A stretch of 64,000 nt of DNA from Hypholoma sublateritium FD-334 SS-4 (GCA_000827495.1 KN817588.1:24354-88353); one strand, 5' to 3'. Positions 1-12,025 are shown, counted from the first letter of the stretch. Numbers and translations: made by a program. The notes: generated by a model from the letters alone, not told the origin.

Positions 1-268
1 CGTATCGTGAGGTGTCTTCGACGAAGTTCAGCATTTCCGTCCAGCGCGAGTCCTCCACGTCTGAATCGTCTGAATCGTAGTTCGAGGAGTCGCCATCTGA
101 AACTTCACCCTGGGCGTCATCGATTTTTTCTTGTCTACGAATTAATGCACGTGGGGGATAATGAAATTCGACGATGACGCGAGAGAGGATTAAGTTGAGG
201 ATCTCGTTTCTTTCAAGAAGTTGGATGTGTGATCCCGTTGGTTCAAAGGCTAGGAGACGGATAGGCAT
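1..268 (-). CDS. Probable HET-domain protein, N-terminal part (runs off the window)
   Basis: The minus strand is open from an ATG at 268 to the window edge. It encodes a start beginning MPIRLLAFEP, then a segment with QLLERNEI, then a Ser/Asp-rich stretch ending in TSRY. From family knowledge, many basidiomycete heterokaryon-incompatibility (HET) proteins start with MPIRLLAF and reach a YAILSHTW motif about 80-90 residues later. The window ends where that motif would begin, so the catalytic-like HET core itself is not visible. HET proteins trigger cell death after fusion of unlike hyphae. AT-rich sequence at 360-400 upstream could be a 5' leader. It could instead be another protein with a similar N-terminus. 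Confidence 0.55.
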   Translation of the reverse strand, partial: MPIRLLAFEPTGSHIQLLERNEILNLILSRVIVEFHYPPRALIRRQEKIDDAQGEVSDGDSSNYDSDDSDVEDSRWTEMLNFVEDTSRY

Positions 269-386
269 CTTATTGAAGACAATTCGACGAGCGCCCTCCA
301 GAACAAGCGGTGGTAATTCTTGGCTTCGGATATCTCAACATATACATACATATTAATAGGCAAAGTGAATTTGAATAGATATAAAT

Positions 387-801
387 TTAAATCACCCACA
401 TTTTGGAACGGAGGTCATTGACGTCGGCGATTTTTGTACTGTTGGATTTGTTCCAATCGAAGTCTCTGTCTATTTTAAGGATTTATATTCAATGGACGTA
501 GATGTACTCACCGATGGCTTCCTCGGAGGACGTATGAGATTGATTGGGCGTACTTGGTTTCGACGCTTTGACTATATAATTTTGCAGGGATAAAATAAGA
601 TCTTGGGCTTCTTTCCCATTTTCTAAATTCAATGGAGAGGAAGGAAGATCTGTATACGAAAGGTATTAATACGTAGTATAAATAAGGCACGCTCTTAAAA
701 AGAGATATCTCACCTGACGTAGGAATATACGCATGCAATATGGGTTGTATGAAGCCCGCCAATGCTACGAGCAACGCTCGCGCCGCTGGACTATCTATCA
801 A
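387..801 (-). CDS. Hypothetical protein, 3' exons only
   Basis: Three minus-strand exons join in frame. One runs from upstream of 801 to 714 and encodes a hydrophobic helix (VALAGFIQPILHAYIPT). The next is 649-512, encoding a Ser/Asn-rich segment that begins DLPSSPLNLENGKE. The last is 469-387, ending in SKMWVI and a TAA. Donors (GTGAGA, GTGAGT) and acceptors (CAG, TAG) are consensus. The intron at 470-511 is short at 42 nt. No ATG lies in the 801-714 frame, so 5' exons beyond 801 are missing from this model. The product is not recognised. It sits directly upstream of the HET-like gene on the same strand. Confidence 0.4.
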
Positions 802-1643
802 GCTTGGACTCTGTAAATGCGCAGCTTACAGGTTGTGGTCATCAATTTCAATACCAGATATGCATAGATCTATCTGGATCTGAGCTCACAAACGTCTGCA
901 CGCAATCCGCGACAATCTGGATAACATATGTGAGATACGTGAATTTGACGTTTCGGTTGAGCATGGTTTCTACCTGGAAGTGGAAACATTGACGAGCCGC
1001 CTTAAGGAATACCGCGTCAAATAACCAGACTGGCGTAGGCTCAAGTATTCACCAAGTAGTCACGAATTGTAGAAATTTTAGACAACGGTGACGGACAGCG
1101 GCAGGAGCAATTGCCAATCGTCGCTTGGCTGCGGCAACGGCTGACGTCATTCAAGCTGGATCACGTTCTCGACACCGTGCATCGTTGGTGCATAGCATAA
1201 AAATTTCGAACGTGATTCTGCCATTTTGTAAGTAGTAGAACCATAGCCTGTCTTTGCATCCTCCGAGTTGTTAGCAGAAATAGCCTTGCTTATTCCAAGC
1301 TTAAAGCTTAAACCCTAGAGTAGGAGTTGAATTTAAATGTAGATCGTAGACAAGGTAAGTTTGAGGTAAGTGGTCACTGGATTGGCAGCTCCGCCAGGAC
1401 TCAGGAACACCGTAGTACGTGCAGTGCAATGGTAAATGTTTGGTATCCTCTGGCCGCTAGCGCGTCAGAATATGTGGTAGGTTGATTATATTTTACAGCG
1501 GTCGGCACCGCCAGAAAGCGAGCATAGATAAATAGCGCCGCGAATACACAATACGATATAGCGTGATATTTTACTTCCAGTCCACGTCCCCAGAGCGTCA
1601 TATTTTGCTTGGTCCCGTCCAAGTTCCCGGCTCCCAACACACC
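802..1643. other. Gap between the left-end genes and ArgRS
   Basis: No confident gene. A plus-strand frame at about 895-1010 reads like a charged helix (ending LKEYRVK then a stop) but has no start. A minus-strand frame nearby could be a 5' exon of the gene at 387-801. Neither could be joined convincingly. 1020-1640 shows nothing recognisable. Confidence 0.4.
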
Positions 1644-3659
1644 TCACATGCGCTCGAGCGGCCGTATGCTGAGCAGGCGCATCGCCGCCGCAAGGACGTC
1701 GCGCGCACTCTCGTACAGGAACATCTTCGCGCGCGCCGTCTCCAGGTCCGCCTCGCCCTTCACGATGACGACGTCCCACGCGCTCGAGATCGCGTGCGCG
1801 AGCCGGAACGCGAACGTGACGACGCCGCTCGGCTCGTGCGTGCGCAGCGCGACGCGCACGACGTCCGGGTACGTCCCGAGCAGGAACGCAATCTCGCGCG
1901 CGTGCGCGTACTGCGCGAGGCGCGCGGTGTCGAGGTCCCTCGGCGCGGGCAGCGGGAGGAGGTGTGGGTTCTTGCGCCCGATCGAGGCGAGCCGCACGTG
2001 CGCGTATTGGAGGTATGGGCCGGTGTCGCCCTCGAAGGACTTCATGCGGTCCCAGTTGAACGTGTAGTTGTTGATCCTGCGAGGTGAGCGTTAATCAGCA
2101 GATACAGGAGCGGGGAGGGGCGGGGCGCACCGCTTCGCAGCCATGTCCTGGATCTTGACGCCGGTGATGCCGATCTCGAGCGCGGTCTCCTCGGGGTCGA
2201 TGACGGCGTTGTACTTCTCCTCGTTCTTCTGCATCTGCTCGTGCATGACGTTGCCCGCCTCCTTGATGATCTCGTTGAGGAAGACGACGGTGCCCTTGCG
2301 CGTGCTCATGCCCTGCACGAGCCCGTAGTTCACGTGCACGAGGTTCTTCGCCCATTCGAAGCCCATCAGTTCGAGTACCTTGAAGAACTGTGAAAGGTGC
2401 AGGTCCTGCTGCGAGGAGACGACGTAGACCATCTTGTCGAACTTGTACTGCTCGTACCGCTCGATGGCACCGCCGATGTCGCGCGTGAGGTAGATCGACG
2501 TCCCATCTGGCAGAAAACGGCGTTAGAATGGATACGGACGGGGATGGTGAACATGACGCGCACCCCGCTTGCGGACGACGGCCTTGCCGAGCTTCCACTT
2601 GTCGAGCTCGACGAGCTTCGCACCCTCCGAGTCGGAGATGAGGCCCAGGGTCTCGAGCTGCACGAGCGCGTCGTCCATCGCCTTCTTGCCGACCTTGCTC
2701 TCGCCCGTGTACACGTCGAAGTGCACGTTCAGGCGCTCGTACTCCTGCTCGTACTTCTTCACGCTCATCTCACGCCACACGCGCCAGTTCTTGAGCGCGG
2801 CCTCGTCGCCGTCCTCCATGCGCTTGAACCACTGCGCGGCCTCCACCTTGACGCCTGGGTCCGCCTCCGCATCCTTGCTCACTTTGACGTACACGTCGAA
2901 GAGGTGCTTAATCGCATCCTTCTCGAGCTCCTCCTGCGAGCCGTACTTCTCATAGCCCGTGGCTATCATGCCAAACTGCACGCCGTCAGGCTGTCAGCAA
3001 GCCGCGGCAACCGCACACGGGGAACGGGGCGACGTACCTGGGTGCCCCAGTCCCCGAGGTAGTTCATGGAGATCACCTCCCAGCCGCATGCCTTGTACAG
3101 GTTCGCGAGGAACGCGCCGATGATCGTGCTTCGTAGGTGGCCGACGTGGAACGACTTGGCGATGTTCGGCGACGAGTACTCGATGATGACGCGCTTGCCC
3201 TTGCCCGACTCGTTAGCGCCGTACTCGGGCACGCCGGACGCCGTCGCGTGGCTGAGATCGTGCACCTGCGTGAGCACTGCGCGGATCATGTTCGCAGTGT
3301 GCACGCGGAAGTGGAGGAAGGACTTGTCGAGCACGACGGCCTCGACCCACTCGTCGGACGTGAACTGCGGTGGGTCAGCAGGCCGTACGTGATTATTGGA
3401 ATTGGCGGCGGTGACTCACAGAAGCGATGACCTTCTCGCCAATCTCGTTAATCTTGCCCGGGAGGCGGAACCGCGGGATCGCGACGGTGAAGTCCTCGCC
3501 CTTCTTCCCGTAGTCGACGGCGGCAAACGCCTGCTCGAGCGTCACTGGGAGAGCGGCGGCGATGCGCTGGGCGATGGCGATGCGGAACGAATCGAGCACG
3601 GCCCGCGTAGGATCCGTATCCGGCACTGTGGGCAGTGGGGGCAGCGCTGTGGTCGACAT
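1644..3659 (-). CDS. Arginyl-tRNA synthetase, cytosolic type (class I)
   Basis: Charges tRNA-Arg with arginine at the expense of ATP. Five exons are visible, about 3659-3421, 3366-3040, 2979-2568, 2511-2132 and 2078-1644, giving roughly 620 aa. The first exon carries the N-terminal additional (Add-1-like) region. Next comes the class-I HIGH signature in the form [11 protein letters not shown], followed by NYLGDWGTQ, which is typical of ArgRS. The KMSKS-like loop reads MSTRKGT. The DALR anticodon-binding domain closes with [10 protein letters not shown], close to the usual eukaryotic ArgRS end. The ATG at 3659 begins [10 protein letters not shown]. An open arginine-rich extension lies upstream of it (see findings). 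The next gene is the BTB protein on the same strand. There is no sign of damage. Confidence 0.97.
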
Positions 3660-3854
3660 TCTGCGTGGGATGTGGGGCAGCGCAATGAGCGGGATTGCCG
3701 GCTTATAAGAAGTAAATCTACGAGGGTGGGATGCGCAGCAGAAAAGCCTCTTGGCTGTGGGAGGAAAGGAACGACGGAGCAAGGACAGGGTGGCCAGATT
3801 GACTAAACAGGCGGATCGATAACATTTTTTTTCCGTCGAGTCAGTCAAGCCTCG
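3660..3854 (-). promoter_or_regulatory. 5' leader of ArgRS with an open, presequence-like extension
   Basis: The frame stays open for 63-65 codons upstream of the ArgRS ATG, back to a TGA at 3857-3855. It has no ATG. After its first few codons it contains no Asp or Glu and many Arg, Ser and Leu residues, with LATLSLLRRSF near the middle, as in mitochondrial presequences. Near-cognate CTG and TTG codons are present. A TATA-like TTATAAG lies 40-47 nt before the ATG. Whether this is promoter, leader or translated extension cannot be told by eye. Confidence 0.35.
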
Positions 3855-3859
3855 TCACT

Positions 3860-4337
3860 GCACGTGATCCATTTCGCCTGTGCCACAGGTGGCTGTGCTT
3901 CGGCGCTTAATCTTCGCTTTAGTTTCCATACCTTCAAATAGCCGGATACTGTAACTTTATAGCCAGACTAGTAATCAAGTCTCGTAGGAGTTCTCCTTGG
4001 CTTCCGGCGTAGACGCCCGTTTCTCGGCATTTGAACTGTCGAGAAACGTCCACCACGAAACCAGTCTTGTAAGTTCTAATCATATACGCACGCGCACGAA
4101 TCTCGGGCTTCTGTACCTCAATATCAAATCTGAACACGGCATTCAGTCAAAAATTCACTCTTTTCGCAGAAACACATCGTGCAGGTACAAGTTATAAATT
4201 AGTCGCGAAAAAATCCTCGGAGCCAATTCAGAGGCCGTATTCAGCGGCCATCATTACTTGAGTTCTTAGTCGGGGGAAGAACGAGGTGGGCTTCGGTTTG
4301 CGTTGGGATTGGAGTATCAACGGCTGCTCAAGCCACA
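3860..4337. other. Intergenic between ArgRS and BTB genes
   Basis: A minus-strand frame at 4137-3934 (contains RAYMIRTYKTGFVVDVS) reads somewhat like coding sequence, but it starts with GTG and has no family match. It may be a terminal exon of an unrecognised gene. Nothing else was seen. Confidence 0.3.
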
Positions 4338-5940
4338 TTAATCAGGGAATTTATGTCTTCGAAAACAGAGGTAAAACATACGCCAGTTTTTGTCCGTGGG
4401 CGAGCTTGGCTCTTTATCAGTGATCACCGACTTCGATGGCAGGCATGCGTTGGCCTCTTTTATGCTTGTTGGCGGGAAATTCTTGATTCCGTCGGAAGGG
4501 TGAGCGCGGATGAACTCGCGCGCGGTGCTGAGGTGGATAGCAGCTTCCATCCCGAGAGTCTGCGCCTCGTCGAGGGTGAGTGGGTGATCGCATTCGGAGA
4601 GAAGCGTATAGAGTGGCTCAAGGAACTGTTTATGGACGTGGTATTTCTGGTACAGTGCAACCTTGGTGACGAGCTGGAGCTCCTGTTTCTTCCCAAGCTC
4701 AAGCGCAGCCAGGTTCTTGACCTCGTTGAGACCCCATCTGTCAGCCATACTTAGGATAGAGATCCAGTCGTCAACGCTGGCTTTATATTTTGAGTACTCT
4801 CTATATCGAGACTGTACGTTTAGTACTGCGGCGCGTACTGCATGAAAGCCAACTCACGAGTTGTAGAATATCCAGCATAGTTTCTCAAATTCTTCGGGGC
4901 TCACACCCTCTAATACGACGGGGTAGCTGTCACTAGACCCCGGCTTGGCGTCGTCCGGCGAACCAGAGTTCAATATTTTTTCAAAGAAGGGAGACTCTCT
5001 AGCGAAGAAATAACTATGTACGCGGAATAGAGTCGTCTCTACCTGCACAGTATAGATGTTAAAATGTAGCCACACTACACCGAACAAGAGCGCTTACCAG
5101 GATGCAAAAATCTGCGTGAACCATGTAATACTTCTTGTGTCGGTGCGATTCGCTTATGCGGCTGGCAGGCTGTTCACCGCCAACGATCATCGTTCTAGAG
5201 ACGAAGGCGCTTTTGTAGAGCACCATATCAGGGCTTCCTTCGGGACCGCTTCGCATCCAGATCCAGTCCAATCCAGGTGTTTGTAGAAGGTTTCTTTGTT
5301 GCGCGAGGACCATTCGTAGGCTTTCTAAATCCCCGCTGAGCCGAAGCAGCTGGTAGCGGAAAAATAGCGCCGTGCTGAGGTCCAGATAAATCTCCAAAGA
5401 CCGGTATTTGTGATTGGTATACGTTTCAATGGAAAATGATGCTTCAAGTGCATCGAAGAGCACCCATATTGCCTCGTGTAGGTCGTCTTCGTGGCAGAGA
5501 TTCCAAAACCGCCGGAGCAGTGCTTCCCCTAGCCTCTGGCCACAGAATACCACGCCGTTGGGATCGGACAATTTACCTTGGTTAAAGCTTTCCCTCAGAC
5601 ACGGGATCGTCCGCGAGCGTAATGGAGCTTTAAGTTTGTTATCAGAGTTCGCCACGAGTGATGCAACGTCGTCAAGTCCCAGAGCGCGTAACGGGTGCCC
5701 GTCGAGTAGCATTGGTCGCATATGGGAGGGTAGTGGAGGTGGGAGTCCGAATTTGCTTTCTAGAACCGTGGCAATACGAGAGAGTAGATTACAGCGCTCG
5801 ATTTTCGTTGTCTCGCATCCAAATAGATAGGTTGAAAGGGAGATAGTTCCACGTGCTAGTGCTTTGGAGAGACCTTTTTCCCGATTGGCCGACATAAAAT
5901 GCTCCTTAGGCTCGAAATATGCCACCCCTATGTAACACAT
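4338..5940 (-). CDS. BTB/POZ-domain protein with N-terminal helical extension
   Basis: Three exons: 5940-5098, 5042-4858 and 4800-4338, joined through GTAAGC/CAG and GTGAGT/TAG introns. The BTB fold runs from HADFCILVE through TLFRVHSYFFARESPFFEK to the typical Agaricomycete sequence LEGVSPEEFEKLCWIFYN. The family's ADRWGLNEVKNLA and LDEAQTLGMEAA helices follow. BTB proteins of this type form dimers, and some recruit cullin-3; the substrate is unknown. About 275 residues precede the BTB domain. They look mostly helical and I do not recognise them, which is longer than usual for this family. The ATG at 5940 gives the longest frame; an in-frame ATG at 5895 is an alternative start. The last exon may be spliced further near 4340. 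Confidence 0.85.
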
Positions 5941-6159
5941 TTCGAATAGTTGTCAGCTATAACGTGCGACAATAATTAGTGAGGTGTATAATTACCATTT
6001 CGCTCGCAAATATCATTGAATTCACATATGTCATTCAGCAGCTCATTTGCGTCTCGATTCAACGATTTGCACGAGCTCCAATCTCTATCACTAGAAATGG
6101 CGAGATTTGCTCCCGGTTTCTGTTAATATATTCTGATGAGTCTACGGCAGCAAGGTCGT

Positions 6160-7479
6160 CTAAGGGCCACAGACCTTATCGAGCAAGAAGTCCGTTACGA
6201 TATCGGACAAACGCTGTGTATCATCCTGCGCGTAGTTGATTCAGAATAATATGGGAGGGCCGCCAGTCCACTCACGACAGGAGAAAGCGGACGGTCGTTG
6301 TACTCCTCATCCCCACTGGTCCTGTCTGATATATTGCTGTCACCGTCGGTATCGCGCTGACTGAATGATGTCGGAGGGGATTCGCCGCCGCCCCAAAACA
6401 TGCCGGAGCCTGAGGATGAAGGAGATGGAGAAAAAGAGGCCGAAGTTGTTGCTGATGGAGAAACGTCGTCGACGAATGAGCTTATCGCTACGCTCTTAAC
6501 CGGAAATGTGCGCCTCCATACATCCTCTGAGAGCTTGAACTTCAGCGTGCGCACGAAGAGGCACTGGTTCCTGAGCGAGCTGATATCATCTCCGTCCACG
6601 CCGAGATCATTGTTTTCCTCCTCCGGGCCTACCTTGGCCTGCACAGATCCGCCACAGTTCCACTTATACCGCGATCCCGCTGAAGGTGATGCAGCCAGTT
6701 CTTTCTTCAGGAAATGCATCTGCGTGGTATCGGTGCTCCTCGGGGAGTTGTTTTGGAACGTAGCTATCCCCCATGCTGTGGTCTTTCGGCAGCTGAAGAC
6801 GACGGAAAGTTCTCCGTTTCTGAACTGGCGGCTCCGCGTGTTGTTCACATATGCGTACAGAGACGGAGCGTGTAGCGCGAGATACTCGTCCAGCCTGGCC
6901 CGGTTTGTGAGCTTCTCGTAGTAGGCACCTTCAGGCATCATCAGCAGGGCCCCTTCGTTGGCATCAGAAGCGAACTTCGCTATGGTCCTGCCGATTTTAA
7001 GAATGCAAACTTCAGCTGACGAGAGCGCAAAGTCGGGCCTCGAATACTTACCTCGGTGAGACATCTTCCTCAAGTAGTTTGCTCTGTATTCCAAATGTCG
7101 CGAGGTAGCTTCCTGAGCTAAACTCTCGGAACTCTCGGATGTCGGTATGGTCGCAGGCAAGTTGAATGGGCGTGAAATTGCTGGCTCGAAGGTCGGAAGA
7201 ATTTAAAGGATCCGATGCAGGATAGCATATGTTGAACATACAATCAAAGCTCCGCTCGGGGGTGACTTTTCCAACGCTTCCAATACAGACACCTTTTCTC
7301 CGCGCAGCTTGCGATAATCGGATGTTTGGTTGGGGTATATGGAGAGCCACGCCTAGATTCTCTTTATCAAGTAGTCGATAGAGCTGCACCCTGGACTTGT
7401 TCTTCCCCTTAGTTTCGTCGTTGAGGATCTGATCGTCTGGCAAAATGTTTACATTCTGCGCTGGGGGTAGCGTATCCAT
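6160..7479 (-). CDS. Uncharacterised Agaricomycete protein with conserved KTTAWGIATF segment
   Basis: Three exons: 7479-7052, 6987-6278 and about 6227-6160, the last ending in TAG. The first intron (6988-7051, GTAAGT to CAG) and second (GTGAGT to CAG) both preserve frame. The protein carries conserved text seen in many uncharacterised Agaricomycete proteins: ENLGVALHIPQPNI, KGVCIGSVGKVTPE, then TTAWGIATF and NQCLFVRTLKFKL. A Ser-rich low-complexity stretch and a short helix (LSDIVTDFLL) end it. No enzyme motif is visible, so no function is given. An upstream exon near 7530-7566 (RLLTVDALVTEMIL) may belong to it, in which case the true start lies further upstream than the ATG at 7479. Confidence 0.7.
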
Positions 7480-7499
7480 TTAATTTTATGATAAACATT

Positions 7500-8111
7500 A
7501 CGAATGAGGGGATGGGAACTCACGAGGATCATCTCTGTAACGAGTGCGTCGACGGTCAGAAGCCTCCTAAGAAGTGGAAAACCGAAGACAGTGAGTGATC
7601 ACGATACCTTGTTTGACGATGAACAATGCAAAACGTACATCATCGGCCACGGCTTGTTCCAAGCATGGATGATGCTGGCTCGAGTTTCCTCCATCTGTGA
7701 TATATGAGCCTTGCACGCTCCAAAAAACGGGTGTTCCGGTGAAGACTACATTTGCGCGAGCAAGTATCGATCTGTGCCATTCACGAGTGTTAATCCTACC
7801 TTCGGATGTTATTTGAAGCATTGGTGGCCTACCCAGAGCCTATTTCACTCCCGTTTCCGTTACTGACGACGATGTTTTCCGAGTGAATAGGAAGGGAAGT
7901 GGACGGTCCTGTTTCCTCTGTATTCATCCGTGAATAGAGTCGCGCTGTTGGAGGTGCAAGGTGAGGTTATCGAGTTTGCAGCGTAGGAAAAGTGCTGTTC
8001 TGAACGGCTTGTGCATGTCTGATCACAAGAAGAAGCACACTGCCTCGAGACAACCTCGAGATATCTCTGATCAAGTGCAAAAATACCGTGACCAATCATA
8101 GCATCAAGCAC
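7500..8111 (-). CDS. Weak hypothetical gene or 5' exons of the neighbouring gene
   Basis: Short open segments on the minus strand: about 8099-7860, with an ATG reading MIGHGIFALDQRYLEVV; 7821-7608; and 7566-7525, reading RLLTVDALVTEMIL before a GTGAGT donor. A TATAAATA box lies at 8158-8151, about 50 nt upstream of the first ATG. The joints between segments cannot be fixed in frame by eye, so this is either a separate small gene or extra 5' exons of the 6160-7479 gene. The product is not recognised. Confidence 0.3.
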
Positions 8112-8150
8112 AATAAGTACTTGGGTTTCCCACGTCGTGTTGTGTGTCTA

Positions 8151-8158
8151 TATTTATA
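8151..8158 (-). promoter_or_regulatory. TATA box
   Basis: A perfect TATAAATA on the minus strand, upstream of the open segments at 7500-8111. It is the clearest core-promoter element in this part of the window. Confidence 0.4.
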
Positions 8159-8317
8159 CAACGTAGAGGAACAGCCCCGCGCTCAGGCTTGTATGTCAGC
8201 AATACCACAGCTGTTTCTTGTGTAGTCTATCATGGGCCATAGCACTACATGTACTTTCTTTCTTTTAGGCTGTGTAATTCGTGCGTCCTCCAAGCGTCCT
8301 CTCCCTTTTTTCCGTCA

Positions 8318-8955
8318 TTAAATCTTATGTTGGACCAAAAAGGATGTAGTCATGTGCTCGACGACAGAGACAGGGATGCTACGAATGCCACCTGTATCGA
8401 AAACTGCTGACGTGCTGGTACTCAGACTATCAGGTAGGCAGTGTATGTCCCGGTTGGTTATCTGAAACGGTACAGCAGGCGCTACAGGTAGCACGTAAAA
8501 TGTAATCGCCAGTGATTTCCCGGAAGCATCCCCCATAGATCTTCACGTTCGCATTTGAAAACATAGCGTCGCCAACTTTGGGATGGGAAGTTGGGGGACT
8601 TCATGTCGACGTCAGTTATATGTGGTTTCACTATAGGTGCCGATAAATTTATCGGAGGCACTGTAGAACATGACAGCGGGCGGCCAAATACAGTCGCTAC
8701 ACTGGCTGGGCGGGGTATGCCAAATCGTACAAGGCATTGCAAGGGCACGGAGGCAGCGGCCACGTTCGCCACCACGAGGAAATTTGGCTCTTTCATCTCA
8801 AATTTGCTGTCGAGTAAAGGGTCAGAACCGCCTGGGTTGTTCAACAGTGTATCTATACTCACACAAAGGTATGTGTAAATTGGACGCCTGCGTCCGTTGT
8901 ACCCAAGCTGTGTCGGTGGCGGGGGATATTCCGGGATGTAAATCTTATCAGCCAT
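8318..8955 (-). pseudogene. Hypothetical Agaricomycete protein, frame broken at a G run
   Basis: The ATG at 8955 starts MADKIYIPEYPPPPTQLGY, and the frame stays open through WRRYVFKCEREDLWG. It resembles uncharacterised Agaricomycete proteins that continue with NLAITFF-like text. Here that continuation (SGKSLAITFYVLP) is present but in another frame, and the switch falls at a run of five G near 8529-8533. A one-base indel there would restore a single frame ending at the TAA at 8318. It may be a real frameshift or a sequencing error in the homopolymer. An unusual splice is less likely. Function unknown. Confidence 0.45.
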
Positions 8956-9444
8956 CTGTAATCTAATCTAGGCGCGTTAAGCACCACCGTGCAAGTGAGG
9001 GATCATCTTGACGTATAGGTACTTTCTCCATCCACGGGCGATGTCGGTTTCGGGGGGCTGTCATATACCAATGGTGCAAGTCGTGGCGGGCCTGATGAGA
9101 ACAGTGCGGCTCACAGGAGGTCGATGATTTCGCGGCTAGATGTACGTCAACGAGAAAACATGTATGTCAGACATCATCGTCAGTGTGAACAGAGACGTCT
9201 CGAGCTTTGGCATCCAAGGTCTAGTCTGATACCTATGGGTCATAGTCCTGAAATTGGCGAAAAATATGTACACAGATTGAGAAAGGGGCTGTAAGATGCT
9301 CCCTATGAAAGCTACACGCGTCGACGTTATCTGGTGCGGTAGATGTCAGTTGATTGTTGAGCGAGTCAAAACGTACACATACATTTATCAAGATTCGAGT
9401 GACATCTCTCGCCTTCACAGTGCGCAGGTTCGGCAGACAAATGG

Positions 9445-12025
9445 CTACTCCCCAAAATAGAAGAAATCATCCGCGTCAAACACCTCGTCGAACAGAGCCA
9501 GCGTGGACCAGTGCAGCCGATTTGTGACTGAAAATTGCAACGCCAACTGCGCAAGCAACGGAGGCAAGATGATTCTCACGATCCCCCAGCAGATAAGCGG
9601 GAACAGAAACACGAGCATGATCAGTGCAGGAAGCTGGACCAGGAAATACGCCTTGTTTGTGAAACGAAAAACGGAGACGATGAGCCCCGCAACTAGAGCG
9701 ACGAAGACGAGCGATAAGGAAATGTGGAGAGCGATGACGATGCTGTCAAGAAACACGACTTTCCAGTTCGATATCTGGTGGCGAAGAACTGGGAGAGACA
9801 CGTCGGCACCAGGACGACGAGAATTATATGAGGAGACGCACTTCGTTGTCCGTTGGGCACTGCCGAATTCACGACTAGCGTGGTAACGCCGCGTTCCGGG
9901 AGCCCTTCCCGCAGGGAATGGAAGGGCCACCAATCAAACATGTAGCCTTCCATCCAACCTCCCGCGAATAGGAACCAACTGGTAGCCAGCCAGAGAATGG
10001 CCATCGTGATCGTTAGAAGACGCATGGCTTTCGGCATGAGCTTGTCCTCGCTATCAAATATCATGATATACAATGCGTACCCGAAGATCGCGTTGTATAT
10101 CACAAAGAAGGATAGCTCGCCAATTAACCTTATCTTGGGGAGATGGAAAGTGAATGAAAGGCGCTTCCATCGAGTTTCTGATAAAGCTGTCAATTTGGCG
10201 ATACATGTCGTATCCCAAAGCGGACGCACTGCTCACCAATATGCGTCTTTGATTGGAAGGAGAGTAGCCGAAAAATGGGGCGCACGACCCCGCGAACAAG
10301 TCTGCGAATGAGCGTCCACCACTGGTAGATCGCGAGACCGATAACACCAAAAGAGAGCAGGAGAAGCGGTGGGTAAAAGAGTATTGGAGATATCGGTGGC
10401 CTGTACTCTTCCTTGCGGAACACGGGTGCAATCTGGACCGAAAGTATTATGATTGTACATAAAGCAGCAATCATAAGAGGGAAACCATTCGGACCTATGT
10501 GATCTCAGGAAAAAAAACAGGGTAAGATACAGCAGCCCACGTACGGAGAGTAACAAACTGGCCCCTATCCTCTACGAATAATGCCCGCAGCATACCAGCC
10601 GAGTTCGCCTCGTATAATCCAAGAAAATAGAGGCTATCATGAGTGTTGCCACTGTAAGTATAGCGTGGATAATGATAACTATGTAGATGACTCACACCGA
10701 AGTAACGATGACCCCGTAGGACCAATCCACCCAGTTTGTACCCCCAGTGTAGCCCGAGTAAGCAAGATTTGCCTTGGTCACCCCGAATGTCAGCGTCGCT
10801 CCTGTGACAAGCAGACGATACATGGTGACCACGTTTCCGGAATGCTCCATGTCACGCTCGGAAGACGTATAGGATGGGCGTTCGACTGCAAACAAGGTCT
10901 CGAGAGCCGCCCATAACCCATCCATGCAGTCGACTTTGAAGATCCACGAGACGTAACCTGGGAGGTGTTGATGAGATTCCGACTCGTATTCCCCAGCGAA
11001 GGTGAGCCTACGTGACATGCTCAGAATTGAGCGAACTGCCGTTTCATAGAGAGCCATTGCACTCACACTAGGAAGACAACGATGCCCGAGACCCACTCCA
11101 GCGTGATGGGCAGCGTCTGTGCACCTTGGGCCGTCACCACTGCCTTGGCTGTGTTGAGTATTGCAGGAATAAGCAAGTTGAATAATCGATATGGTGTAAT
11201 GCGCGGGAACCAGAAATGATCTTCAACCCACGGCGACAGGACGGACTCTCCGAGTTTTCCAGCGGTATCGATAGTGATGGGCTGGGGGGGATACTCCGGC
11301 TTGGAAAAAGGAAGATCTTCAGGCCCGGGGGTAACGGAAGTGGAAGATTCGAGCAGAGCCGCAGTGGGGGGATCAGATGCATTGACCGAGGGACGGATCC
11401 TACTAGGGCCCGCGATACCTTGGGCTTGTGAGGAGCATTGAACATCGGTGGGCATCATAATGCCCATGGTTGTGAGATTGGGGCGTTCAGATGGGTCAAC
11501 ACCTTTCCCTTTGAGATTGGGGACCGAGGGTGGAACGACATCTTCAGGGGGAGACGGACTGGATGGCTCTACCGCGTCGCTGGACGTCGACAGAATCTCC
11601 TCTGCCGTTGGGGAAATTTCGGCGGTGATACTGGAAATTGGTGTTGCATTCGCACTGCTGCCAGCTGAGCCATGTCCGCCATTGTGCGGGTGATCGCCGC
11701 CCTTCTTAGTAGGAAAACTTGGTCCACGGAGCACGAAATCGTCGGTGTTGCAGAGAGCTTCAGTTTCTTTTGAAGATATACGCGTCACAGATTGGTTCGT
11801 TCCTGGGGAAACAGCCGGAGAACCCTCTACAACAACATGGAGTGGCCTTGGGGGAGCGTGTTGCGGCAGAATAGTTTCTAGACGAACCGTAACTGTCGCA
11901 GCATCAATGTTTCCATGCGGACGGTGGTTATCTGGCATCGGAGAGACATAGAGTGTCGATGGGGCGGAACGCTGTATAGTGCGTGAGGATGGTGAGAGTC
12001 GAGACTGGTTAAGTTTGTTGATCAT
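9445..12025 (-). CDS. Multi-pass membrane protein of unknown function
   Basis: The ATG at 12025 starts MINKLNQSRL. About 250 Pro/Ser/Thr-rich, probably disordered residues follow. Several exons (about 12025-11066, 11060-10693, 10560-10200, 10230-9900 and 9800-9445) then carry hydrophobic helices, among them PILFYPPLLLLSFGVIGLAI, FFVIYNAIFGYALYIMIF, LLTITMAILWLATSWFLF, ALHISLSLVFVALVAGLIV and LPALIMLVFLFPLICWGIV. The product ends DDFFYFGE and a stop at 9445. At least six membrane spans are likely. No transporter or receptor signature is visible, and exact exon joints were not all resolved. The neighbouring RBR gene lies on the same strand. Confidence 0.7.
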
